DNA of 34,707 nt from Mucilaginibacter sp. (GTDB lineage Bacteria > Bacteroidota > Bacteroidia > Sphingobacteriales > Sphingobacteriaceae). The translations under genes were made by a program, and so were the position numbers. How positions within the stretch are numbered: position 1 is the stretch's first letter; the number at the start of each line of letters is the position of its first letter. Location: NCBI RefSeq assembly GCF_028288205.1, contig NZ_JAQBOD010000063.1:1-34707 (forward strand). Reading direction: 5' to 3'. The notes beneath the pieces were generated by a model, which was given only the letters and a program-made list of their open reading frames with translations, was not told the origin of the DNA and searched no databases. Below are positions 17,981-25,993 of the stretch, in pieces.

Positions 17981-19359
17981 TATTTGCTGCCCCGGTTCTG
18001 CTTATACCATTCGCCGAATGATTGCTCAGGTGGCTCGGGCATATCACGGTGTTTATACCACGGATTAAAACTATTGTTTACCGCAAACGGTGCGTATTTT
18101 AACGTCCACCTGCCCATTTTACCTGCCAGCCGATATATGGTTGGCGATGATAGCGTAGCGCCCATAACTTTCATGCCTATCGTTTTACCTGTAGGCGCTA
18201 AACCCTTTTTAACTAATACCTGCCGCCATTTATACAACTGGTCATGAATATCAATTTTAACCGGGCACACATTGGTACACGATCCGCAAAGTGTTGACGC
18301 GAATGGCAGATCCTTATATTTTTCCATATCCAGGTTTGGCGCGAGGATAGAGCCTATTGGCCCGGCAACAGCGTTATGGTAACTATGCCCGCCGCTTCTG
18401 CGATATACCGGGCAGGTGTTCATACACGCCCCGCAACGGATACATTTTAATGAGTTCCTGAAATCTTCGCGGCCCAACTGCACCGTGCGCCCGTTATCTA
18501 CCAATACTATATGCATTTGCTGCCCCATGCGCGGGGTTTTAAAATGACTGCTGTAAGTGGTGATAGGCTGCCCGGTAGCACTACGGGTTAACAACCTTAA
18601 AAATATGCCCAAATGTTTCTTTTCGGGGATCAGTTTTTCAATACCCATGCTGGCTATGTGGATATCGGCTAAATGTGCGCCCATGTCGGCATTACCCTCA
18701 TTGGTACAAACCACAAATTCGCCAGTTTCGGCTATCGCGAAGTTTACGCCGGTTAGGGCCGCTTTACGGGTTATAAATATTTCGCGCAAGTGACCACGGG
18801 CCGCCTCGGTTAATACCTGCGGATCGCTTACATCCAGCGGTGTGCCTAAATATTGATGGAACAGTTCGCCAATTTCTTCTTTCTTTTTATGGATGCAGGG
18901 CAATACAATATGGCTCGGTGGTTCTTTGGCTAGTTGTACAATACGTTCGCCCAGGTCAGAATCTATTACTTCTATGCCATGTTCATGCAGGTATTCGTTC
19001 AATCCGCACTCTTCGGTAAGCATAGATTTGCTTTTAACCATGCGGGTAACCTGGTGCTCATTAAGCAAGCGATGTATGATCTGGTTATGCTCTGCCGCAT
19101 CAGCCGCCCAATGAACGGTTATGCCATTGGCCTGCGCGTTGGCTTCAAATTGTTGCAGGTAGTTATGCAGGTTACCCAGCACATTGTTTTTTATGGCCGA
19201 TGCCGCTTCACGCAGTTGTTCCCACTCGGGCAACTGGTGTACCATCTTGTCGCGCTTTTGGCGCACCCACCAAAGTGTTTCGTCGTGCCAGTTTACCCGC
19301 TCTTCATCGCGGTTAAAGTTTTCGGCTAGTTCGGCGTGGTCCTTAGTTATTACTTCCAT
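17980..19359 (-). CDS. lutB: LutB-type iron-sulfur LUD protein
   Basis: 459 aa. An N-terminal LUD domain (about 55-300) is followed by two ferredoxin-like 4Fe-4S sites: C306/C309/C312/C316 (CIRCGACMNTCP) and C358/C361/C365 (CGSCTNVCP). The C-terminal tail is Trp/Pro-rich and typical of LutB. It is the central subunit of the cytoplasmic L-lactate-oxidising LutABC complex. The start overlaps the lutA stop by 17 bp, indicating translational coupling. In this cluster it would handle the L-lactate released by the diketo-deoxyfuconate hydrolase. Confidence 0.93.
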   Translation of the reverse strand: MEVITKDHAELAENFNRDEERVNWHDETLWWVRQKRDKMVHQLPEWEQLREAASAIKNNVLGNLHNYLQQFEANAQANGITVHWAADAAEHNQIIHRLLNEHQVTRMVKSKSMLTEECGLNEYLHEHGIEVIDSDLGERIVQLAKEPPSHIVLPCIHKKKEEIGELFHQYLGTPLDVSDPQVLTEAARGHLREIFITRKAALTGVNFAIAETGEFVVCTNEGNADMGAHLADIHIASMGIEKLIPEKKHLGIFLRLLTRSATGQPITTYSSHFKTPRMGQQMHIVLVDNGRTVQLGREDFRNSLKCIRCGACMNTCPVYRRSGGHSYHNAVAGPIGSILAPNLDMEKYKDLPFASTLCGSCTNVCPVKIDIHDQLYKWRQVLVKKGLAPTGKTIGMKVMGATLSSPTIYRLAGKMGRWTLKYAPFAVNNSFNPWYKHRDMPEPPEQSFGEWYKQNRGSK

Positions 19360-20092
19360 TTCCCCCGGCGTTTAAAATTTCGGCTATATGTATCACTTTT
19401 ACGTTGCTGCCCTGGCGTTTTAATATCCCTTCCAAATGCATCAGGCATGACATATCCGCGCCGGTAATATATTCGGCGCCGTGCAGTAAATGATCCGCGA
19501 TCCTGTCTTTTCCCATCTTTACAGATACCGCTTCTTCGGTCACGCAAAACGTACCGCCAAAGCCGCAGCATTCGTCAATACGGCTCAGTTCTATCATTTC
19601 AATATCCTTCACCATGTTTAACAGGCTGCCGGGTTTAGAAAAACCGGGCGCTACCAACTCGCTCATCGAGCTTAAATGCAAACCGCGCTGACCGTGACAA
19701 CTGATGTGCATACCAACTTTATGCGGAAAGCTGGCCGTTAAAGTCTCCACCTTTAACACATCGGTTAAAAATGACGTTAGTTCATAAACCTTATTGCCCA
19801 AATAATCGGGGTTATGATGACCGGTTTCGCTTAAATGCTCGCGCAGATACAATACGCAACTGCCCGATGGGGATACGATATAATCAAACTCGTTAAAATT
19901 TTTAATGAACAGGTCGCTGCAACCTTTAGAAAGATCCTGGAAACCGGAGTTAGCCATGGGCTGCCCGCAGCAGGTTTGATTTTGCGGATATACCACATCT
20001 ACCCCCAGCTTTTCCAGTAATTGCAGGGTAGCAATAGCCACGCCGGGATAAAACTGGTCTACATAACATGGTATAAATAATCCTACCTTCAT
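19343..20092 (-). CDS. lutA: LutA-type CCG-domain Fe-S oxidoreductase subunit
   Basis: 249 aa from ATG 20092 (MKVGLFIPCYVDQFYPGVA), which is the conserved start of the family; an upstream extension to 20143 runs into a repeat and is not supported. Two cysteine-rich CCG motifs are present: CCGQPMANSG (41-50) and CCGFGGTF (175-182). They bind the Fe-S cofactor in the LutA/GlpC/HdrB-like fold. It partners LutB and LutC in L-lactate oxidation. Confidence 0.92.
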   Translation of the reverse strand: MKVGLFIPCYVDQFYPGVAIATLQLLEKLGVDVVYPQNQTCCGQPMANSGFQDLSKGCSDLFIKNFNEFDYIVSPSGSCVLYLREHLSETGHHNPDYLGNKVYELTSFLTDVLKVETLTASFPHKVGMHISCHGQRGLHLSSMSELVAPGFSKPGSLLNMVKDIEMIELSRIDECCGFGGTFCVTEEAVSVKMGKDRIADHLLHGAEYITGADMSCLMHLEGILKRQGSNVKVIHIAEILNAGGNGSNN

Positions 20093-20110
20093 CTTAAATA
20101 TAACAAATGA

Positions 20111-20211
20111 AGCGTCATTGCGAATGAGGAACGAGTGTGGCAATCTCTACACAACAGGTAGGTTGTACCCTATCGTGTAGAGAGATCGCCGCGCTGCGCT
20201 CGCGATGACGC
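20111..20211. repeat. Dispersed intergenic hairpin repeat (REP-like) between lutA and the SDR gene
   Basis: The ends are inverted: GCGTCATTGCGA at 20112 against TCGCGATGACGC at 20200-20211 (one G-U mismatch), with inner CTCTACAC/GTGTAGAG arms. This CGTCATTGCGA...TCGCGATGACG element is known from many Bacteroidota genomes as a short non-coding repeat. It fills the 132-bp gap and may act as a processing or attenuation site. Confidence 0.8.
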
Positions 20212-20224
20212 CTTTTATTTTTTT

Positions 20225-21007
20225 TTATTCAATAACCCTGTCTAAATGTGTATAGCCGCCGTCCACGTGTATCAATTGCCCGGTTGTATGGCTTGATACT
20301 TCTGACAACAGGAATACCACCGTATTAGCAATTTCTTCAGTAGTGGTCATGCGGTGCCCTAACGGGATATTTTTTACAATTTCTTTTAATTTTTCTTCGG
20401 GATTTGGCAGTGTATGGATAAAATAATCATACAGCGGTGTCCAGCATTCGGCCACAATAACCGCGTTTACTCTTATCCCGTAAGGTAATAATTCAACCGC
20501 CCATTCGCGGGTTAAGGCGTTACGGCCACCATTAGCAGCAGCATAGGCTGATGTATTGCCCTGCCCGGTCTCTGCCACCTTCGAGCCTATATTTACAATA
20601 TTACCTTTTGATTTTTTCAGCTCGGGCAACGCGAATTTTGCCATCAGGTAATAATGCACCACGTTACGGTGCAGACTGCGCATAAAATCCTCGTAATTGC
20701 CTTTCTCTAAACCTACACTGTCATTAACACCGGCATTGTTTATCAAACCCTCTATGCGGCCATATTTGGCTATTACGGCATTTACCGCTTTCTCGCATTC
20801 GGCGGGTTCGGTCAACTCGGCAGCAACCTGGAAAACCTCAAAGCCCTGTGCTTTCAGGTCATCGGCAACCTTTAAATTGTCTTCGGCTTTACGGCCAATA
20901 ATTACAGGTATAGCGCCCTCGCTTGCCAGTAATCTAACTATGCCCTCGCCTATTCCTTTTGCGCCGCCGGTTACAATAACCACTTTGTTTTTTAACTGCA
21001 GATCCAT
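20225..21007 (-). CDS. SDR-family dehydrogenase, probable L-fucose dehydrogenase step; YxxxK lysine replaced by Asn
   Basis: 260 aa. NAD(P)-binding motif TGGAKGIG (13-20), NNAG (90-93), N115, S142 and Y155 of the SDR active site. The expected lysine four residues after Tyr is Asn (N159 in YAAANGGRNALTREWA). The rest of the fold is intact, ending in GQLIHVDGGYTHLD, and there is no frameshift, so this is a variant rather than a wreck. Position in the cluster points to oxidation of L-fucose to its lactone; assignment by elimination, since the other SDR better fits the ketodeoxyfuconate step. FucX of Campylobacter jejuni is the nearest functional analogue I can name. Confidence 0.8.
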   Translation of the reverse strand: MDLQLKNKVVIVTGGAKGIGEGIVRLLASEGAIPVIIGRKAEDNLKVADDLKAQGFEVFQVAAELTEPAECEKAVNAVIAKYGRIEGLINNAGVNDSVGLEKGNYEDFMRSLHRNVVHYYLMAKFALPELKKSKGNIVNIGSKVAETGQGNTSAYAAANGGRNALTREWAVELLPYGIRVNAVIVAECWTPLYDYFIHTLPNPEEKLKEIVKNIPLGHRMTTTEEIANTVVFLLSEVSSHTTGQLIHVDGGYTHLDRVIE

Positions 21008-21044
21008 TTTTAATGTTTTTAATTGGTTGTTTCTTCTCTTTATA

Positions 21045-21142
21045 CAATTCCCCTCTTGAGAGAGGGCGCGATGGACTTGTGTAATGGCAGGGGTGTGTTA
21101 ACCGCGCGTATAACACACCCCTCGCCCCTCTCAAGAGGGGAA
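21045..21142. repeat. Dispersed double-hairpin repeat between the SDR and amidohydrolase genes
   Basis: Perfect outer arms of 15 bp (21048-21062 and 21128-21142, TTCCCCTCTTGAGAG type) enclose perfect inner 12-bp arms (21089-21100 and 21111-21122, AGGGGTGTGTTA type). A related half occurs at 29571-29621. It is non-coding and typical of intergenic repeats in this group. Confidence 0.8.
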
Positions 21143-21158
21143 CCCACCGCTCTATCCT

Positions 21159-21989
21159 TTAAAGTCCATAAAATCTAATCGCATTCTCACCCCAAAACTT
21201 ACCTTGTTCCGCCTCAGAAAGTTTAGCGACATAACTTTCGCAAATACCCATCATTTCACCATAAGTTGCCGCTACACGGCATACCGGCCAGTCGGAGCCG
21301 TACATTATCCTGTCAATACCAAAAGCTTCAAATACTACATCCAGATAAGGTGTAAAATCCGCTATCTTCCAGTTTTTCCAATCGGCCTCTGTTACCATGC
21401 CCGATACCTTGCAATACACATTTTCATTTTTTGCTATTGCCCGCATATCCTTTGCCCATCCGTCTATATCTTTCTCTTTTATCTTTGGCTTCGCGATGTG
21501 ATCGATAACAAAAGGCTGATCAGGGAACGCCGCCGCAAACTCATTAGCATAAGCTATCTGATCGGTATAGATCAAAATGTCATAAGTATAACCAAATTGT
21601 TTTAATTTGGATATGCCACGTTTAAAATCGGTATTCAACATAAAGGCCCTATCGGCTTCACCCTGTAATATATGGCGGAAGCCTTTCAGCTTTTCAAATT
21701 GTTTGTAATAGGCTAAGCGCTCTTCAATATTCTCCGCTTTCAGGTCTATCCAGCCAACCACACCTTTTATAAAATCATGTTTGGCGGCATGACCCAACAG
21801 TATTGCATTTTCTTCTTCTGTTTGATCTACCTGTACCGTAACGCAGCCGTTAATGCCATATTCCTGTAAGATAGGCTCCAAATGAACGGGCAAAAAATCC
21901 TGTTGGATAATTTCCATATCATCATTGATCCAGGCGTGCTGCACCGGGTCATACTGCCAAAAATGTTGATGCGAATCAATTCTTGACAT
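21159..21989 (-). CDS. Amidohydrolase-family lactonase, probable L-fuconolactonase
   Basis: 276 aa. Amidohydrolase_2 (TIM barrel) features: metal-binding HQH at 7-9 (RIDSHQHFWQYDP), VIDHIAKPKIK and YGSDWPVCR near the C-terminus. This is the L-fuconolactone/L-rhamnonolactone hydrolase-like branch (COG3618). It would open L-fuconolactone to L-fuconate in the cytoplasm. Its start overlaps the FAH gene stop by 14 bp, so the two are translationally coupled. Sugar specificity (fucose versus related deoxy sugars) cannot be read directly. Confidence 0.88.
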   Translation of the reverse strand: MSRIDSHQHFWQYDPVQHAWINDDMEIIQQDFLPVHLEPILQEYGINGCVTVQVDQTEEENAILLGHAAKHDFIKGVVGWIDLKAENIEERLAYYKQFEKLKGFRHILQGEADRAFMLNTDFKRGISKLKQFGYTYDILIYTDQIAYANEFAAAFPDQPFVIDHIAKPKIKEKDIDGWAKDMRAIAKNENVYCKVSGMVTEADWKNWKIADFTPYLDVVFEAFGIDRIMYGSDWPVCRVAATYGEMMGICESYVAKLSEAEQGKFWGENAIRFYGL

Positions 21990-22833
21990 ATGCTTTTAAC
22001 ACTTGTTTTGATTCGCCAAGTCCATCAATACCCAGTTCCATTACATCACCGGCTTTTAAATATATCGGCGGGTTAAAGCCCAACCCAACGCCCGCTGGCG
22101 TGCCGGTTGAGATAATATCGCCCGGTAATAAAGTCATGAATTTGCTCACATAAGCAATAACAACCGGTACATTAAATATAAAATTGGAGGTATTGCCATC
22201 CTGCATGGTTTTACCGTTTACCTTTAGCCAAAGGCGCATATTGTCTATATCTTTAATCTCATCGGCAGTTGCCATGAACGGGCCCATCGGCGCGAAAGTA
22301 TCACAGCCTTTGCCTTTGTCCCAGGTACCGCCGCGCTCAAACTGGAACCCGCGTTCTGTTACATCATTATGCAGCATATAACCGGCCACATAATTCAAAG
22401 CGTCAGCTTCATCCACATAGCTTGCTTTTTTGCCGATAACTATGGCCAGCTCCACTTCCCAATCCGTTTTAACAGAATCTTTAGGGATAACCACATCATC
22501 AAACGGACCACCCAGCGCTGTGGTTGATTTCAAGAACAGTACCGGCTCTGTAGGTAGCGCAACACCCGTTTCTTTAGCATGATCAGCATAATTTAAACCG
22601 ATACAAAGAATTTTTGATGGCCTTGCAACAGGGCTGCCTAAACGTTCGTTAGCGCCAACCTGCTGTAGTTTTCCGGAATGATCAGCCAGGAACTTTTTGA
22701 GCCTTGCCAACCCGTCAGTTTCAAAAAACTGCTCGTTATAATCTTCGCCAAAGGCTGATGTATCGTATTTGATATCGTTAATTAGTACACCTGTTTTTTC
22801 TTTGCCGGGGTTGCCCCACCTGATTAGTTTCAT
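21976..22833 (-). CDS. FAH-family hydrolase, probable 2,4-diketo-3-deoxy-L-fuconate hydrolase
   Basis: 285 aa. Fumarylacetoacetate hydrolase fold with metal ligands E126 and E128 (DWEVELAIVIG) and D157 (HNDVTER), conserved GLNYADHAKE at 79-88 and STGTPAGVG near the C-terminus. Databases often label this subgroup ureidoglycolate lyase, but beside two SDRs and a lactonase the fitting role is cleavage of 2,4-diketo-3-deoxy-L-fuconate to pyruvate and L-lactate, as described for Xanthomonas fucose catabolism. The downstream LutABC genes support lactate as a product. Confidence 0.88.
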   Translation of the reverse strand: MKLIRWGNPGKEKTGVLINDIKYDTSAFGEDYNEQFFETDGLARLKKFLADHSGKLQQVGANERLGSPVARPSKILCIGLNYADHAKETGVALPTEPVLFLKSTTALGGPFDDVVIPKDSVKTDWEVELAIVIGKKASYVDEADALNYVAGYMLHNDVTERGFQFERGGTWDKGKGCDTFAPMGPFMATADEIKDIDNMRLWLKVNGKTMQDGNTSNFIFNVPVVIAYVSKFMTLLPGDIISTGTPAGVGLGFNPPIYLKAGDVMELGIDGLGESKQVLKAYVKN

Positions 22834-22879
22834 GTTATATGTTTTAGTCTTTTAAATATTCTCTTATAGAACGCGCGCC

Positions 22880-23035
22880 GTTGACTCACCCCGCGGCACT
22901 TCGTGCGCGACCCTCTCTTCGCTGCGCGGAAAGAGGGTTGGCTTCACTTTTATTTTTATTATCTTTTTTATTAACCCTCTTTACGGCTTGCCGAAGAGAG
23001 GGTGATGGAGCGTAGCGATGATCGGGTGAGTAATC
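22880..23035. repeat. Dispersed long inverted repeat between the FAH and SDR genes
   Basis: The arms at 22909-22939 and 22973-23003 share ACCCTCTCTTCG and AAAGAGGGTT ends in opposite orientation around an AT-rich loop; outer CTCACC/GGGTGAG bases extend the stem. No coding content. It occupies most of the 224-bp gap. Confidence 0.75.
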
Positions 23036-23057
23036 GCCGCCAGGCTATATTTCCTGT

Positions 23058-23822
23058 TTAGTTATTCAATTTCATAAATCCGCCATCCAACGGATAATCA
23101 GAACCCGTTACAAACCCAGCTTCATCAGAGCACAGGTATAATGCCAGCGATGCCACTTCTTCGGGTTTACCCATGCGGCCAATTGGCTGACTTTTGGATA
23201 GTTTCTCAAACATCTCTGTTTCTTGCCCCGCATAGTTTTTGGCGATGAAACCGTCGACAAAAGGGGTATGTACCCTTGCCGGCGACAAGCTGTTACAGCG
23301 TATGTTATTATCAACATAATCGCGCGCTACAGACATGGTCATTGCTGCAACAGCGCCCTTACTCATGGAATAAGCAAACCTGCTCACAATACCTACCCAT
23401 GATGCTACCGAGGCCATATTTAAAATCACACCGCCGCCATTTTCTTTCATTAACGGGATAGCCGCGAACAGCGAATTGTATACGCCTCTAACATTTACAT
23501 TAAATATTTTGATGAAATCTTTTTCGCTGGTGGTATCGGCCATGCCAATATGGGCAATGCCCGCGTTATTTACCAGGATATCTATTACACCAATACTTTG
23601 ATAGATTGCCACCATTTGCTGCTGATCGCTCACATCACAGCTATGCGCAAAGGCCGAACCGCCCGCTTTTACTATTTCATCAACCGTATTTTTTGCTGCA
23701 TCAATATCTAATTCGATGATATGTACAACTGCTTCCTGCTTTGCAAACAATAAAGATATTGCTCTTCCTATTCCACTTCCACCGCCTGTTATTATGGCTG
23801 ATTTTCCTTTTAAACTAAACAT
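23058..23822 (-). CDS. SDR-family dehydrogenase, probable 2-keto-3-deoxy-L-fuconate 4-dehydrogenase
   Basis: 254 aa. Classical SDR with TGGGSGIG (12-19), NNAG (85-88), and an intact catalytic set N110, S138, Y151, K155 (YSMSK). The acidic residues after strand 2 (IIELD, 35-39) favour NAD+ over NADP+. It is placed next to the UxaA-type dehydratase and the FAH hydrolase, as expected for the enzyme oxidising 2-keto-3-deoxy-L-fuconate to the 2,4-diketo acid. The role is contextual; the fold and cofactor site are seen directly. Confidence 0.87.
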   Translation of the reverse strand: MFSLKGKSAIITGGGSGIGRAISLLFAKQEAVVHIIELDIDAAKNTVDEIVKAGGSAFAHSCDVSDQQQMVAIYQSIGVIDILVNNAGIAHIGMADTTSEKDFIKIFNVNVRGVYNSLFAAIPLMKENGGGVILNMASVASWVGIVSRFAYSMSKGAVAAMTMSVARDYVDNNIRCNSLSPARVHTPFVDGFIAKNYAGQETEMFEKLSKSQPIGRMGKPEEVASLALYLCSDEAGFVTGSDYPLDGGFMKLNN

Positions 23823-23829
23823 TTAATCC

Positions 23830-23915
23830 TCCTAACCCTCCCCGGTAGGGAGGGCCTTTTTATTTTTTTAATTGTCAAACATTTTATTCAAGTCTCCTCT
23901 ACCGGGGGAGATTAT
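23830..23915. repeat. Dispersed CTCCCCGGTAG-type hairpin repeat between the SDR and dehydratase genes
   Basis: Contains a 7-bp stem CCCTCCC/GGGAGGG (23836-23854). A left block, CTCCCCGGTAGGGAG, is matched in inverse at 23893-23911 (TCTCCTCTACCGGGGGAGA). It is a further family of short Bacteroidota intergenic repeats. Confidence 0.65.
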
Positions 23916-23976
23916 TCACATTTAAGTTTGTTTCTATATGGTGTTTATGATGGTTTCACCGTTTAGAGGAGGCTGC

Positions 23977-25638
23977 TTACAACGAAACTCCTCTTTTCCA
24001 AGGGATAAAATCGTCCTGCCCTAACTGTACAGATTTTGGTTGTACAATGCCGCTGGCCACCAGTATTACATATTCTAATATGCGCTCGCCGGCTTGTTCA
24101 ATAGTTTCTGTTCCTTCTATTATGGTTCCGCAGTTAATATCGATGATATCGGGCATACGGTCGAAAATTCGGGTATTGGTTGATAGTTTGATAACCGGGG
24201 TAATAGGATTACCTGTTGGCGTGCCTAAGCCGGTTGTAAACAGAACAATGTTAGCGCCCGAGCCAACTTCGGCAGTAGTGCTTTCTACATCACTGCCCGG
24301 TGTGCATAATAAGTTCAAGCCGGGTTTGGTTACTTTCTCCGGGTAATCCAGCACCGCGGCAACCGGCGAGTTACCACCTTTTTTTGCCGCGCCTGCAGAT
24401 TTAATGGCATCGGTAATTAAACCATCTTTAATATTTCCGGGTGATGGGTTGGCGTAAAAACCAGAGCCATCAGCTTCGGCCTTAGCATTATAGGTACGCA
24501 TCAGGTGCATAAATTTTTGAGCGGTATCTACATCAATACAACGGTCGCTTAGTTCCTGCTCAACACCGCATAGCTCAGGAAACTCGGCCAGTATAACACT
24601 GCCACCCAAACTAACCAGCACATCAGACACATAACCCAATGCAGGGTTAGCCGATATACCCGAGAAACCATCCGACCCGCCACACTCTAAGCCAATACAT
24701 ATTTTTGATATTGGGGCAGGTTTTCTTTCCTGTTTATTGGCTTCAATCAGGCCTGCAAAAGTTTGCTTTAATGCCTCCTGCATCAAGGTGCTTTCCTTGC
24801 CTATTTTTTGTTGTTCGAGTACGATTAGCGGCTTTTTAAAATTGGGATCGCGTTTTTTTATTTCTGTTTCCAGGATAGCGGCCTGCGCGTGCTGGCAGCC
24901 CAGGCTTAGTACAGTCGCGCCTGCTACGTTTGGATGGGTGATATATCCTGCCAGCAACCCGCATAAAGCGTCGGAGTCTGACTTGGTACCGCCGCAGCCC
25001 ATATCGTGCGTTAAAAACTTAATGCCATCTATGTTCTCGAACAGCTTTTTAGAGGTCTTTTGCGCCGTTTCTATTTGCAGGTCGGCATTTAAAATAGATT
25101 CTACCGAACTGCCGGTTTGGTAAAGGCTGATTAAACTCTCTACCTCGTCCTCATAACTTTTCGCTTTTTTAAAGCCCAGTTTTTCAACCAATGCGTCTTT
25201 TAGCACCATAATGTTACGGTTCTCGCAAAACACCAGCGGAATAACCAGCCAGTAATTAGCTGTACCTACCGAACCATCCTGCCGGTGATAGCCTAAAAAT
25301 GTTCTTCCTGCAAATTTATCAGCCTCTGGCTTATGCCAGTTCAGCTTGCGTTCGCCCAGTTTAAAATCGCTGGCGGCGTGGTGTATATTTTCGGTAGTAA
25401 TGGCGTTTCCTTTTGGGATGTGATGGTTTGCCTTGCCAACCAATACCCCATACATGTAAATTTCCTGCCCTTTGTTAAGATCGGTTATGGTAAATTTATG
25501 TTTGGCGGCTACATCAGTTACCAGGGTAATATTGTCGCCGTTAAATGGCACAACGGTTCCTTTGGCAATATCCTGCAGGGCAACCAGCACATTATCATGC
25601 GGATGTATTTGTAAAAAGGTATTTATATTCTCAATCAT
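23977..25638 (-). CDS. UxaA-family (altronate/galactarate type) dehydratase, probable L-fuconate dehydratase
   Basis: 553 aa from ATG 25638 (MIENINTFLQIHPHDN); a GTG four codons upstream is also in frame. An N-terminal SAF domain (about 10-90) is followed by the long altronate-dehydratase domain, with family stretches GLECGGSDGFSGISANPALG, HDMGCGGTKSDSDALCG and GSDVESTTAEVGSGAN. UxaA enzymes are metal-dependent sugar-acid dehydratases. Given the neighbours, L-fuconate is the likely substrate, replacing the enolase-superfamily L-fuconate dehydratase of Xanthomonas; the C. jejuni fucose locus also uses UxaA-type proteins. True altronate dehydration is the alternative, but no hexuronate genes are nearby. 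Confidence 0.88.
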   Translation of the reverse strand: MIENINTFLQIHPHDNVLVALQDIAKGTVVPFNGDNITLVTDVAAKHKFTITDLNKGQEIYMYGVLVGKANHHIPKGNAITTENIHHAASDFKLGERKLNWHKPEADKFAGRTFLGYHRQDGSVGTANYWLVIPLVFCENRNIMVLKDALVEKLGFKKAKSYEDEVESLISLYQTGSSVESILNADLQIETAQKTSKKLFENIDGIKFLTHDMGCGGTKSDSDALCGLLAGYITHPNVAGATVLSLGCQHAQAAILETEIKKRDPNFKKPLIVLEQQKIGKESTLMQEALKQTFAGLIEANKQERKPAPISKICIGLECGGSDGFSGISANPALGYVSDVLVSLGGSVILAEFPELCGVEQELSDRCIDVDTAQKFMHLMRTYNAKAEADGSGFYANPSPGNIKDGLITDAIKSAGAAKKGGNSPVAAVLDYPEKVTKPGLNLLCTPGSDVESTTAEVGSGANIVLFTTGLGTPTGNPITPVIKLSTNTRIFDRMPDIIDINCGTIIEGTETIEQAGERILEYVILVASGIVQPKSVQLGQDDFIPWKRGVSL

Positions 25639-25662
25639 GGCTTTTGTCACAAAAATTATACA

Positions 25663-25992
25663 TTATACATTATAAATTTTTTTCATCAATACCCATTTTT
25701 CGCCGGGTTTTGAGCCGGGGATGGCCTGCTGGTATTTCCACATCAGCGTCTCCCATTCCTGCACTTTAGCGTTAGCAGCATCCAGAGCGCCCTTTTTATC
25801 AAAGCTGAAACTATCATTAGTTTCCATTACCATAAACAAACGGTTAAAACAGCGGTATATTTCCAGGTGGGTAATACCCGAGCTGATAATACTGTCATGA
25901 ATTTCGGGCCATATAGCCTCATGGTATTTTTCATACTCCGCAATAAGTCGCGGATCATCCTTTAAATCTAACGCTAAACAATACCTGTTCAT
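25663..25992 (-). CDS. L-rhamnose/L-fucose mutarotase (RhaM-type, DUF718)
   Basis: 109 aa, complete. RhaM-like ferredoxin fold with the conserved H24 (YEKYHEAIWPEI), LEIYRCFNRLFMVMET and the aromatic C-terminal WxxLMWKYQ segment. It interconverts the anomers of 6-deoxy sugars so the dehydrogenase receives its preferred form. In this cluster fucose is the likely sugar. It lies between fucP (1-bp gap) and the dehydratase (24-bp gap), so is clearly in the same operon. Confidence 0.9.
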   Translation of the reverse strand: MNRYCLALDLKDDPRLIAEYEKYHEAIWPEIHDSIISSGITHLEIYRCFNRLFMVMETNDSFSFDKKGALDAANAKVQEWETLMWKYQQAIPGSKPGEKWVLMKKIYNV

Positions 25993-25993
25993 A

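Noticed and set aside
18934..19329. 131-codon plus-strand open frame inside lutB
   Set aside because: Antisense shadow of a well-supported Fe-S protein gene; the translation shows no recognisable family features.
20225..21007. Calling the K-to-N SDR a pseudogene
   Set aside because: The frame is intact, full length, with conserved cofactor and other catalytic residues, and it sits within a coherent operon.
24737..25123. 128-codon plus-strand open frame inside the dehydratase gene
   Set aside because: Antisense shadow; the minus-strand frame encodes conserved UxaA motifs throughout.
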